Below, piece after piece: positions 10,859-22,616 of a DNA stretch of 64,000 nt. A program made the translations under genes and the position numbers. The stretch covers positions 25,805,657 to 25,869,656 of the forward strand of contig OY741268.1 of the NCBI GenBank assembly GCA_963514095.1, in the 5' to 3' direction. The first letter of the stretch is position 1, and every line of letters starts with the position of its first letter. Source of the DNA: Eutrigla gurnardus. Lineage: Eukaryota > Chordata > Actinopteri > Perciformes > Triglidae. The notes under the pieces were generated by a model that did not search any database, was not told where the DNA came from, and saw only the letters and a program-made list of their open reading frames with translations.

Positions 10859-13800
10859 GGTTAGCCAGGCTCTCGCTTTGATGTGAAGCCCAGCTTGACA
10901 CAGCAGACTGTGGAGGTACTTTCAGTATCAGAAGACGGACTGAAGTAAGCAAAAATAACAAGAAAAAGAAAAATGTAGGAAAAAAAGTCATGTATTTACC
11001 TGTATGTCCGTAAAAATTCACTGCTCACTCTATTCCTCTCTCTCTCTGTCTCATGCCCGTGCTACTGATTATCACACCACATGACTTCCTGTTTCTCGGT
11101 CTGTGATGGGCAGGCGGGAGGTGTGGATGGGAGGGAGCTGCCCCGTCCTTCCAGCTGATGACTTTGCACACTGATCTAAACGGATGACCAAGCTGATCTT
11201 TGAGGGTGAGGATGGCTTCAACACAGACAGCGTCATCACTGGATATTATGTACCTGTGTTTTATGGGAAATCACCTAGACGACCTCTGCAGCTGCCGTTA
11301 GTCTCCTTTGAGGATACGTGGTACTTTCCTGGTCAACCCACGCCCTCTCTCACTTTTCCCTCCTCACCTGCTCATCGCTTTGTGCTCTTTCAGGCCTCTC
11401 GGTGGCCGCTGTGGTCGGACTCGTTCTCCCAGTTTCCTGAACAAAAGCCCCGCATGTGAACCAGCTTCGAGGCGTTCAATCCAGACATCCTTCACTGACG
11501 TCCAAGAGCCAGCATCGCCGGACAAACACCGACGACACAATCGGCCTTGTTTGCTCGCGGATAATGAGTCAATAACGAGGGATCGGACTGACGATAAAAC
11601 TCAGACAGCAGGAAGATAAAGAAAGAGGGATGAGGGTTGGAAAAAAAAATAAAACAACAGCACAGATGAGGAATGGAAAATGAGTGTGTGTGGGGGTTGT
11701 CTCAGCGTCTGGACAATAGTCTGAGTGTAAGTCCCCCTTCTTGAGGCTGGGTCACTTGACGGGTTCTGCATCGTATCAAGTTACATAACTCAAACTGGAG
11801 ACGCTTTGCATCTGAGGAGGGGGGTGAGAAAAGAGTGGACATTGTTCTCTGCCAGTTAACCAGGAGGAGAGCGACTCCTTTCTTCGCCATGCAGTCCAGG
11901 CATGAACCGCATGGCCTTCTTCTGGACTTTTTTAAAGTTGGCACCGATAGGTGGGGGGCGCACAGGAATCCCAGCTAATAAAGCACCTTGCCAAGCAAGA
12001 GATGCACAATGTAGCGATTGGCGCGCTATTAAAGGCATTCCAGGGAAGGAATGCGATGTGTTGTGGTGCCCCTTCGGCCCTGCCGGGTGCAATTTGAAGA
12101 AAATCAATGTGTGAATTGAAAGAAGGGGATAAATCCATCAAAAGCTAGGCTAGCCCAGTCTAACACTTGAGCAGGTGCCACTGTAGTACCCCTGTCATTA
12201 TCTCTGACCCCCGCAGGCATATCCAAGCCTCAGATTCCACAGATTGTCAGTTGTAAGTCAGCTGGCCTACAAAGGGAGGGTTGCATGTGTGGATGGATGG
12301 AAAAATGGCAGAAGCAGGAGGGAGGACGGGACAAAGAGTGAATAGGAATGTGGAGGTCCAGAAACAACAGAGAGGGACGAGTCGGGGCCTGCTTACAGAT
12401 ACTGTACCTGTCTGACCGGTCAACTAGACACAAGACAACAACTCACTCTAGACTAATTTCCTCTGCTTAAGCTCTTCAGGACAATAACGTTACAGGAAGC
12501 AGCTATGGGAGGCACGCTGGATGTCTAGGCCTTGAGAAATAACATTATCCTGGGTCAGGCACCCACCTGAGCTCGCTGCGTCTGTAAGACATGAGATATT
12601 GAAATTCTGTCAGTAAGGATTAAAGAAGAGTAAAGTATTTTTTATCGCATAGACAGATTTCACATGGGCAAATACAATTAAAAGGAAAAGAAATGTGCCT
12701 ATTTGTTTTCTAGGTGAGAACATTGATGAGTCACCGAGCCAAGCAGATTTTGTCCGGGAGATCCAAAACCTGTCGGCGAGCAGAAAATCAAACCATATCT
12801 TTAAAAACAAAGACAGGAAAAAAGGGCAGCGCCGGTGAGTCTTGACCACCGTTCCACTTTACAACTAACTGTAACCTTCCAATCCACCGTATTGATTTGC
12901 TGTGTAAAAAGAACAGGTTGTGACTGCAAACTGAAACGCTGTTGGAGAGAACAGAGCAGCGACTGATACTTACACACAGATATAAATAAACAACAATGCC
13001 CACTCGCAGAGGAGGGCCTCGACTCGCTGGCCTTTTGTTCTGCAACGCTACAACTCTTCAGACTACAACAGACAGATGCAGACCGGGGAGTTCTGCTGCT
13101 GATATCTATAGAGGGCAGGTGAGCGCGGTCGCTCCTCAATGGGAGATAAGCCGGATCAATAAAAACACAAGGAGGCGATAAGACTCGGCCGAGTCGCAGG
13201 GAAAAGAGGCTCCATTCGTTAACGAGACAATAGTCTAGCAGAGTTAGAGGCTATTTCCATGTGACCTCTGAGTTTGTGACATTTAGATACAAAAGGTCAC
13301 AGCATGGGCTCCGTGCACCTTCCTACACTCTCAGACCTCTCCCCTCTGAAGGTCACGGGGTCCCACTATTGTTCGGCAGTCAGACGACAGGTCAACCAAC
13401 CACGCAGTCAGTTATGACCCCGGAAACACTGACCTTTCCGCGATTAAATATGAAATGCAAACCAGGTTTGCCAAGAGATTGCTAGAAACAAGAATGTAGG
13501 CCACTTCGCTGTAGCAACGTATTCTGTCAAATCCACCCATGCTTACTCACACTTCACTGATACAGCATCAGTCTGGGATGTTCATGTTTTCCACGAGTGT
13601 TTTGTTAGAAAAGTTTCCAAAAGTTTGTTAAAATAAGAAGTAATTCAGCTTAAGTCATAGTTCATAGTTTATTTTTAAATATGTCAAGAGGAAATATGAG
13701 GAAATGGCGACACATACTTTCAACCATCAATCTTCTTCAATAAGGAAACACCTGTCGCTTGATGATAATAATTAACTTGGGTGTGTTCTCTGTATTGGCA

Positions 13801-16059
13801 CTTGGAAAATAACCCAATTCAAGCCTGTGAGGCTGAAGTTGTGAACAACAAATCAATGTTTTACTGAGGCTCAAACAAGCAGGATAACCATGTTAGTTAA
13901 TGTGGTTAAGTTAACTATACTCTGACCTTTTCTTACACAGATTTTGAGTAATGCCATGAAATCTACAACCATTTACCGTGAAAGCTTTGAGCTAAACAGC
14001 CTTATATCCAACAATGCTGGAATCTAGGCAGGCGGCCCTGCACGCCAAGCTACACGGAGCTTTTCTTAACCCGGGCAGGCTTTAATCGCAGCGACAGGCG
14101 GCCCAGAGATCGGATCAGGCCGCGGGCAGAGAAATGATGGTGGAGTGAAAGCCTTAAAGCATAAGAGCACAACACTTTCCCCCCGAGATGGCTCAGGCGT
14201 GGCCTTGCCTCTAAAGAGTTCATGAGATGGGTGCAGACAGGACGGAGAGAATAGGGTGACAGGGTGAGCCCAAGATTAGGAGCAAAAAGTGAGAAAAAGG
14301 GGGTGAGAATCCGAGGAAAGCGGAGTTGAGGAGGGGAGACGGACCGGAACTCTAGTGTATAGAAGAAGAAGATGAAGGGCTGATTAGTGTTTGATTAGCC
14401 GGCTCGCCTGAGGGGAGAGCTCTACCAACACGGTGCCATTATGACTTCAATCTCCTCGCTACACCATCTGTTCAACAGGAGTATGCATGACTGACCCGCT
14501 CTGCACCGACACGCTTCACAACCAGAGAAAAGCCTAACAGTGTATTGTGCTGGACCTCACAGTGGTGATTTTACACTGACAAGTATTTAGTTGCACCTCT
14601 ATTCAAGCTTTACATCGGGGCAAACAGCATACTGGGGGGGGCGTGGAGTTTATTCAGACTTACTGTGCTTGAGGGAGAGGAGTTTGTATCCTCCTCTCTT
14701 CTAGGTTTGGAGAAGCAAATGGTCAGCAGACTTCTGACCAATCAGCAGAATTTGTGTTTCATCAGCTGCTTTAAAAAGGAGACACACACAACGTTTGCAC
14801 GAACACACGGGGGAGTGTCAACCCCCCCTCCGGGAGCTCAAACAGCTGAATGAAGACATCAGCTGTCTGGCTGATTCTGCGAAGAGACGAGCAACGTCAA
14901 AAAATCTCCCACTGAGCTTTCGGCAAATGGGAGGGCTTTGCAATTTTGCCAAAAATCAAGCATCATTTCACTTTTGTTTCCATGTTGATAATCATGTTTC
15001 ATTTCTTTTTCTCCAAAATGACGACGCCATCATGAGCTGTCAGAGCTTCATGGGAATTGCTTATTTGAAGTGACAGACATCCAAAAACTCCAGAGTGTTT
15101 GAGGCAGGCAATGTCAAACTTCACAGAAGAGAATCGGCACATGTTGCTTCATTTGATTATTCATTATCAAGATGATTTCCTGCAGATTCCCCGATCCAGA
15201 AGTAGGATCAGTTCACCCAAATCACAGAAAAAAAAACACATTTTATCAGATAATACGAATGTCGAGCCATAAGGGGAGACAAAAAACATAAAGCTATCTG
15301 CGTGTAAAAGTATTGGTTACAAAAACAACTCATGTGTTTGTGTGATTTGACCATTTGAACTGTTATCTCTTAGTCAGTCAGACGAGACGTCAGACAACTC
15401 TGACGCCGCACTGCTTGATTTTGTTTTGAGGGGTTTTTTCCCAGTCGATTGCAAAATCTCATCCCTCATTGAAGAAGTGGCGTGTCTGAGATTGAGAAAC
15501 ACACTTTGTGTGGTGACTTGAACCCTTATCTCAGTCATTGCCATGCAGCGATCAGTCAGTCGTACACACCAGCAGAGACAGCAGTACATCACCCTCCTAT
15601 CACCTCTTTGAACTCTCCTCCTAAATTACAGGAATGCTTACCACACGGTCTCCAGCAACAGCTTTTTTCTCTCTATTGTCAAACGCGGCCCTTCACTCGC
15701 GTCAACCCACAATCAAAAAGGACTCTTCCTGCAACGCTCCGTGAGTCCTCAGGGTCAGAGGTCACCTGTGGCCTCTGGTCTCCACGACAACAGCCTGGCA
15801 GTCCCCAAGACCGAGCCGGTGTCTTTACCCCCCCCAACTCCACCCTCCACCCACACACTCAGGCACACAGAAACAGCTTTTGTCCTGGAACTCCTGTGCA
15901 TCAAAAGAGAGGCTGGAGTGTGAGCTTCCACCCAAACATTTACAGCCATGAGGGCCAAAACGCCACCGTTCAGCACACCGTGGTGGAGACCACCATGGCT
16001 GCAAAGTGACAGGAGATAAATGGCAAAACAAAAAAACAACATTGTTCATCCATCAGTAT

Positions 16060-16061
<2 letters not shown>

Positions 16062-16091
<30 letters not shown>
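16062..16091. repeat. (CA)n repeat
   Basis: A run of about 14 CA units. Confidence 0.95.
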
Positions 16092-16095
<4 letters not shown>

Positions 16096-16360
16096 GACAT
16101 GCAGCCAGTTGGCAGGTCAAATCAACAAACCGTGAGGATTAACCCTGATTTAGGGACTACAACTCTCTGATCCGGTTCAGAGCAACACTGTGTCATTACT
16201 TTACACGCTTTGCGTCCTCGGGTCTGGTCTGCAGAAAGTTTGGAGCATGCCCTCATCATGCACAGCAGTAGTGCCACTGATTCTCGCGCTGCAGCGATGC
16301 ATGGTGCGCAGGGGGAGCGCACAAGCAGGATCAGAAAGATTAGGAAACATTGGCACTCAC

Positions 16361-16450
16361 CATATTCTGCACGCAGGACATCTCTTGGACCAGCACTGGT
16401 ACTCTGCTGCAGTTTTCTCTCCCTCTCTCCCTCTCTGGTTATATAATGAA
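16361..16450 (-). promoter_or_regulatory. Candidate n4bp3 first (non-coding) exon and TATA-like promoter
   Basis: On the minus strand a TATATAA-like motif (about 16439-16446) sits some 80 bases before a good donor, TATG|GTGAGTGCC (exon edge 16361). A non-coding exon of about 50 bases starting near 16412 would splice to the acceptor at 1621-1622, giving a 14.7 kb first intron. There is no direct transcript evidence, and the GC-rich block near 17.5 kb is an alternative promoter. Confidence 0.3.
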
Positions 16451-18491
16451 ACAACGTTTACGTGGCTCCGCAGGATATTTTCCAGGACTCGGTGATCTGC
16501 CCGCTGAGGAGAGAGGAGCGCAGACTGAGGGCTTCTCTTTTCCCTCTCCGAGGTTTGAACGGAGTGAGAGGAAACATGAGAGTCGAGGGAACATGTGCCT
16601 GCCTGCCCCCCACCCCGGTGGCTGGACGGACACACTTCAACGTTGTGAAGGGGGACAACGCCATCTAGCGATTAGGCATGGAAGTGCGCAATTATATGCA
16701 ATACACCTTCCATAACATCATGCATCACATAGCCACTCCCACACAATTACATGGGCCTGCAGGAGACAAAACACACCAGACTTTACCGTTAGGCGAGCGA
16801 GGCAACCTGGGCCTAAAAAGGTATAGATGTGAAAATGATTTAAAGTCGAGCTGAAACGGTTGAAATTGGTTGCTGATGTAAGCATGTGTCATCTTTTGTT
16901 TTCCAGGAAGCAAAATATCTTGGATTTTTATTTCTGAATATGAATAAATAGATTTTGGGTAGTTTTTCCCAAATAATATCATTAAATAGTTGTATAATGT
17001 GATTGGGGATGTGATTTAAAATCAGCCATTTTATTTTTTTTAAGAAAAAAATAATAATTCAAAAGCAAAGAAATGCCAAGAACACAGAAAGACAGGGGCG
17101 CCGGTTGAATAGTCAAACAATTAGGTCCTAACTATTCCCAAGTAACGCCTTTTTCTTGACCTTGGGGTGAAACGTCATGGGGTTAAGGACAGTTAGAAGG
17201 ATTTATGAAAAACTACAATAATGGACTACAAAAAGTGCATTGTCCACTCTATTTACATTTCATTTAAAGGTATAGTTTCGTTTTTGTCAAACATTTGTAA
17301 CATGATTGAAATAAATACAAATACTATATTGTTATATTAGTATATAACAATAATTTAATAATATATTAATATTATTATATATTCTATAAAAAATATTATG
17401 ACTTCCAATTACTATATGTCTGCATGAAAGTCGTTAAATATTCAAAAAGCATATGCTTGTTTTCTTGAACAGCTGAGGTGTGTGTCACTTTAAACGTTGG
17501 TCTCGCAAGGAATTGTGGGGCGGCGTCATCTCCTTTCCTTTCGTGCGCTGGCCCCGCCCTTCTCCCCCCGGGGGTGGGTGGCGACTTTTTATCAATACTT
17601 ATATCATAACTCGTGTTTATCATCCAGCCCGTCGTTTTTAATGGTAAGCATCTTTGTTTTATTGATAATAAAGATTGAAGATAATCCCTAATGGGTGCTA
17701 GTCGTGATGTCATACAGCTAGCTAGCCTAACGTAGGCTACATCTAGCTGTAGCTTTTATTGATGCTAGCTGTTTAGTAGCCATTTTAATATTGAGTCTTT
17801 TCTGTTTTACCCCTAAAATAGCTAATAGCTCAAATGTTTTGTCTCACCAACAGTGAGAAACAAAGAGATTCAAATTAAGAAAATAATTATTGCTGATTCA
17901 TTTCTTGTCTATTTAGGCTACTAAGTGGCTAATCGTTTCAGGTTTTGTTTTTGTCAACAAAGATTTTCACTCATAATTGTGGGCTCATTTGTTAAACAAC
18001 ATTGTTATATTCAAAAATATGAAATGTCAAAAACAATGAGATTTAGGTATTTTATGAAAAATAAACAACTTGTTAATAATTATCAACATAATCATCACTA
18101 AATATCACAAAATTAAGACATTAAACACCAAACTACATGTTTTTGGAAACAATACACTAAGAAAAGTAAACCATCTTATAATAATAATAATAATCACAGC
18201 TGTTGGCCTGTTTATGGTTAATAAGTAGAAATAAGTGTGTATAAAACTTTGATTACACAATCTTGATGCACAACAATTTGCATACATTCATCTGACGCTG
18301 CAGCGTGTTTCCACTGCTTACGACAGAAAGAAAATATATTTTGATGTAAATATATTGTGATGTGTGACGTTATATATGTAACTGATAAAATACTGTTAAA
18401 TACTGTGACAGCAAAATGCTGCACCCCTCTCTCCCTCTGTCTCTCCCTCTGTCTCTCTCTCGTCTTCGTCATATCATCCAGTTTTGATGGT
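16451..18491. other. Intergenic region upstream of n4bp3 and downstream of pdgfrl
   Basis: Mostly AT-rich. It includes a GC-rich block at about 17515-17585 and a short (AAT)n run near 18180. No exon could be supported. Confidence 0.5.
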
Positions 18492-21084
18492 TCATGGTTT
18501 CCTGGGTTTGGCTTTGGGGACCACTTTAACAGCGGTGGACACTGATTTGGCTCCTTGCAGGTTCTGGGCGGTGCAGGTGTATGTTCCCTGGTCCACGTCC
18601 CTCACCTCGTCCACCAGGAGGACAGACTGAGACTGCTGTCGAGCCGCTCCTCCGCTGACTGGACTGATGCTCTCCTGTGTGTACAGAGGCCGGCCAATCT
18701 GCAACCACAACAGGTGCTCCTCTCAGTCTGGATGCAAACACATACTGTACAGCGTACGTACGGGGCCCCTTTATAATGCTGCATTAAGCCTGCAGCTTAA
18801 ATGTTGATAAATCATTAATCAAGGGTTATAGGCCCGGATGTTCTGCAGCCTATAGGATGTTTACCTCTTAACCAATAATGAACTAGCAGAAAAGACAACG
18901 TAAGCTATATGACACGAGATGTATATGACTCAAAGATCCTCTAACAACCAACCTGAAATGCCTCGTGTAGAAAGTTTGCCATAATGTCAACGATTAAAGG
19001 CACAATTACAATTAATGTAATTAAAGCACAAGGCTGTAATTTGCTCCTTCTCCCTGAGTGTCTGACCTGCTGTCCTGGGTATTCCCAGGCGAACTCCACG
19101 ACCATGTCCAGTTCCCCCATCGCAGAGCAGCTGACACGCAGGTTGTCCCCCACAGCGGGGGAGCTCGACGAGGCCTGGATCACTGGAGCAGGAGGTGCCA
19201 TGGGGTCTGATGGCAGAGTGATAAGTAGGCAAACAATAATTTTACCAGTGACTTGCATTAGTCAGCATAATGAAACCGTGTCTGTCGGCAGCTATTTGCA
19301 CGTTCTGCCTGTTTTTGTCCACTTTTGTCCTTCAATCTTAAAAATGCGCAAAGGTACGGAATCCTAAAATACTCTCTTAAAAAAAAAAGATGTAACAATT
19401 CATTCTGAAAAAAAATGGCTTCTTAAATTAGTTAAATAAAAGACGTTTTGATGTTTTGTTGTTCAAAATGTTCAAAATGTGTTGCTGTGGAAGGGGTCCA
19501 AATTTCAATCCTGTTTGTCTTTTAGCAGCAGTCAAAACCCAACGTACATATATGAAACAAGAAAAGACTATTTGCCAGCCCATTTCTCTGCATTCCTGAC
19601 TGGTGCATGCTGGGAGATGCTTTGTCCCTGATTAGATATAATTGAAATATAGGGAAACGGATGACTTAGTGGCGGCACTCACAGTTGACATAGATGAGCA
19701 TGTACTTGGTGGAACTCTGCCTCAGGTTGCCCAGACCGGCGACACAGAACAAGGCTCCGGCGTGATGAGGCCGGGGTCGGTGAATGGTGAAGCCCTTCCT
19801 GACGTTAAAGGAGATCTCCGTCCCGTCCACCGCCACCTCCACCGGTGGAAACTCGCGGTGCAGAGTCACTTTAGCCTCAGGCGATGTCACCTGGCAGGGG
19901 AGGAGTGTCGGCCAGTTGGTTCTCAGCTGAATCACCTCATAGTAGTCAGAAGACGGAACAAACAGTTCCTGTGGATCTGATTGGTACAGTGATAAGAAAC
20001 GGCAGATTGACGATAAGACAACACGTGAAAGTCAAAAGGATTCCTATGGAGCAGACAGCGAGATGATAAAGCAGACGCCCGCAGTTCTGAGAAGTGCACA
20101 TGTAAGCATCAATAAAGTTTATTTACTGTACCGGGAAAGAAGACAAAGACTTTGACAGATTTGTCATACTCCTTCCTGCAGTCTGTGTCCTCACAGTACA
20201 TAGGATAACAAGTGTACTCCCCCGTGTCTGCACCGGTGGTGTTGACTAATGTCAGGACGCCATATCGCTCGTGTTGGACAAACCTGCAGAGCCACAGGGA
20301 CGGGAAAGCCAGAAGACATACTAGAAGAATAACTACATCACGTATCATGAAAAAACTCATCAGCTGCTTGGCTTACGTGAGCCGTCCATCGTCATCTTCC
20401 TCCAGGTACGTGGGGACCCCCCACTGCACAGGTTTTCCCCTGCACCTCAGCTCCAGGGTGTCCCCTGTCTGCACACTTATAGATTCTCCCACCTTCTTAA
20501 ACTTCCCTCTGTTTAGCACCTATTGTGTGTCAGATATAAAATCACACAGTTACACACTTATTGTTTCTCTGTCTTTAATGAAAACATCAAAACTTAACGT
20601 GTCATAGGTGAAATACCTGCGTGAGGAGGTTCTGTGCCGGGGTTGCAGGAGTAGCTTTGATCTTCACAGCTCTGGGCCCTTTATTTGATTTTCCAAGTTT
20701 GGGTTTGCTTGGCTTGGACTTCCTCCCTGGAGTAGTCCTCTGCTCTTGGCCGTCTTTTTGACAACAAGCTACACGGCAAACAGAGCACACGATGCTGTGA
20801 ATCGTTCATTAGTATAGATATAGGTAGATCTTTAATGGTATGAATCGAGCGGTAAGGAGTTAATGGCTTTGGTATAAAGATTAAGGTCATATTCTTTTGT
20901 ATCACAGGTCAACTTTAAGCCATGTCATGCATTAGGCCCTCCTTTGTGATTCTAGGAACACATGGTCACAGAATTCCTCAGCAAGTGAATAAAGTCACTT
21001 ACCTAACTCGAAGATTACGGCACAAATGAGGAGAGCGCTCAGCACCAGCCTCCCCTTTGATCCAAATAAGTTCACCAAAGGCAT
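18492..21084 (-). CDS. pdgfrl: Platelet-derived growth factor receptor-like protein
   Basis: Seven coding exons right to left: 21003-21084, 20617-20768, 20377-20519, 20132-20283, 19683-19976, 19067-19206, 18492-18698. They sum to 1170 bases (389 aa plus stop), with every phase consistent; human PDGFRL is 375 aa. The start at 21084 has A at -3 and opens a short N-terminus with a hydrophobic segment (residues 12-25), a probable signal sequence. A Lys/Pro-rich linker (about 35-75) follows, then three Ig-like domains with paired cysteines: LRC...YTC, LPC...LFC, VSC...YTC. The blocks VLNRGKFKK, AKVTLHREFPP and TCTAQNLQG match the human protein closely. Family knowledge: a secreted protein resembling the PDGF receptor ectodomain, without transmembrane segment or kinase; a candidate tumour suppressor in mammals. 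It lies just downstream of slc7a2 on the same strand, as in human 8p22. Confidence 0.95.
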
Positions 21085-22616
21085 GATTGATCAGTGGAAC
21101 CACATCAAAGTGGCGTGTGACTTGTTCGTTAATGCAGCTCAACGCATGAACGTACTGCAGAAGGAGGAAGAGGGCAGAGCTTGCAAAGTGAGCGGGTCAG
21201 CTGTTTACCCAGAATCACCCAAATTCCTCCTCCCGAGAGTGGCGCTAGTACCCCAAATTCCTCCCGACTGGCTCAATGGAGGCTTTCAAGGCTGTCTGGA
21301 CCAATGAGGATCCAGAGACGGAGGCCCCTCCGTGTGGAATCACACAGCCTGTTTGCTTAGCTGCTGGACTGGAAGTGTGCTAGCAGCATGAGTCTGGCCC
21401 TTAGAAACAGCCCAGACCAAGAAGACGGTGGCGAGGTTATTACAAGCATTTGGTGGCCAATAAACCTTTTGTTCAACATTTACTGATTGTTTTCAAACTG
21501 GTAAAATAAATTACAGGTTCACCAGCTAATGTATAAAATGCACAGAATGGATTCTAATGTTTTTTGGTGTTTGGAATATAGCTTTAGGTGCTTTTAAACA
21601 TACATTTTAAACACAGTAACCTTCTCTCGATTATTTTAGCCTACTGTATATAAAATAACTTGATTCTGGCAGAATCTCTATACGACCCGCTATCCTTGGT
21701 GACGTTTCTAAACAGGAAAATGAATTGAGGTTTTACTTATTTGATTAAATCCATAGCATGATGTAGCGAGTGAGAACAATATAAACCTTTCCTTTGAGTG
21801 ACTAGCTAAGCCACCATCATGAACATGACACAGGTAAGCTGCTATGAAAGGTCCCTTTGTTCAAGATTATGAGGGGAACTGGGCCTTTTTTTTTTTTTTT
21901 AATCAACATGCCCTGCAGAAAATGAACTCATGATTATAGTCGTCTTGAAAACCGCATTCTTTCTTTTTAATTAAGGAATACGTTTACAATACATCATTAG
22001 AAAACATGTACAGTTTCCGTATTTACACTTTACACAAAAACAAATAATTAATAAAATGATTCTTTAAACAAACATATGACATTTTACAAGATTTTCTGTA
22101 TCCACTTTGTACTTTTTTTTACAGTCTTGACAATATACTTTGATACATAAGAAACAATTCAGCTGTTCTTATATTATTATAATGTATAAAATTAGTTCAT
22201 TTCTACATTTTACAATTCATATGAAAAGTGTAAACGTGTTGTTAAAGTACAATAAAATAGTAATTATCGACAGAAACTTACTCAAGCCCTTTTTCCTTCT
22301 CAAACACAGGTGTAAACTATTTTGATAGTAGATTTAAAGGCTCCAGGACACAGAAACAGGCACAAATATACAGGTTCAACAAAATACATCAGGCTTCAGC
22401 TCAATATTGGCACCGAGGATATTTAGATAAATTACAAACTCCGTGATGTGGAATAAAAGTTAACAAGTGGGACCATCCATCCATTTGTCTGCATTTCACC
22501 ACTGAACCCCTCAGATATTCAACATGCAGGAACAAATCTACAGGCAAAACTTTATATTTACACGCTTAAAACAGTTACTTGCTGTAACATCTCAATCTAT
22601 TTCTCTCCGGCCGAGC
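21085..22616. other. Intergenic: pdgfrl promoter side and slc7a2 3' UTR
   Basis: The right part is AT-rich and probably the slc7a2 3' UTR. A minus-strand ATTAAA lies near 21966-21971. The left part, next to pdgfrl, is the expected location of its promoter, but no clear TATA box is seen. No further coding sequence is supported. Confidence 0.4.

Noticed and set aside
15482..16009. 175-codon open frame on +
   Set aside because: It has no family resemblance, a biased His/Thr/Pro composition, overlaps equally open frames on the other strand, and shows no coherent splice context.
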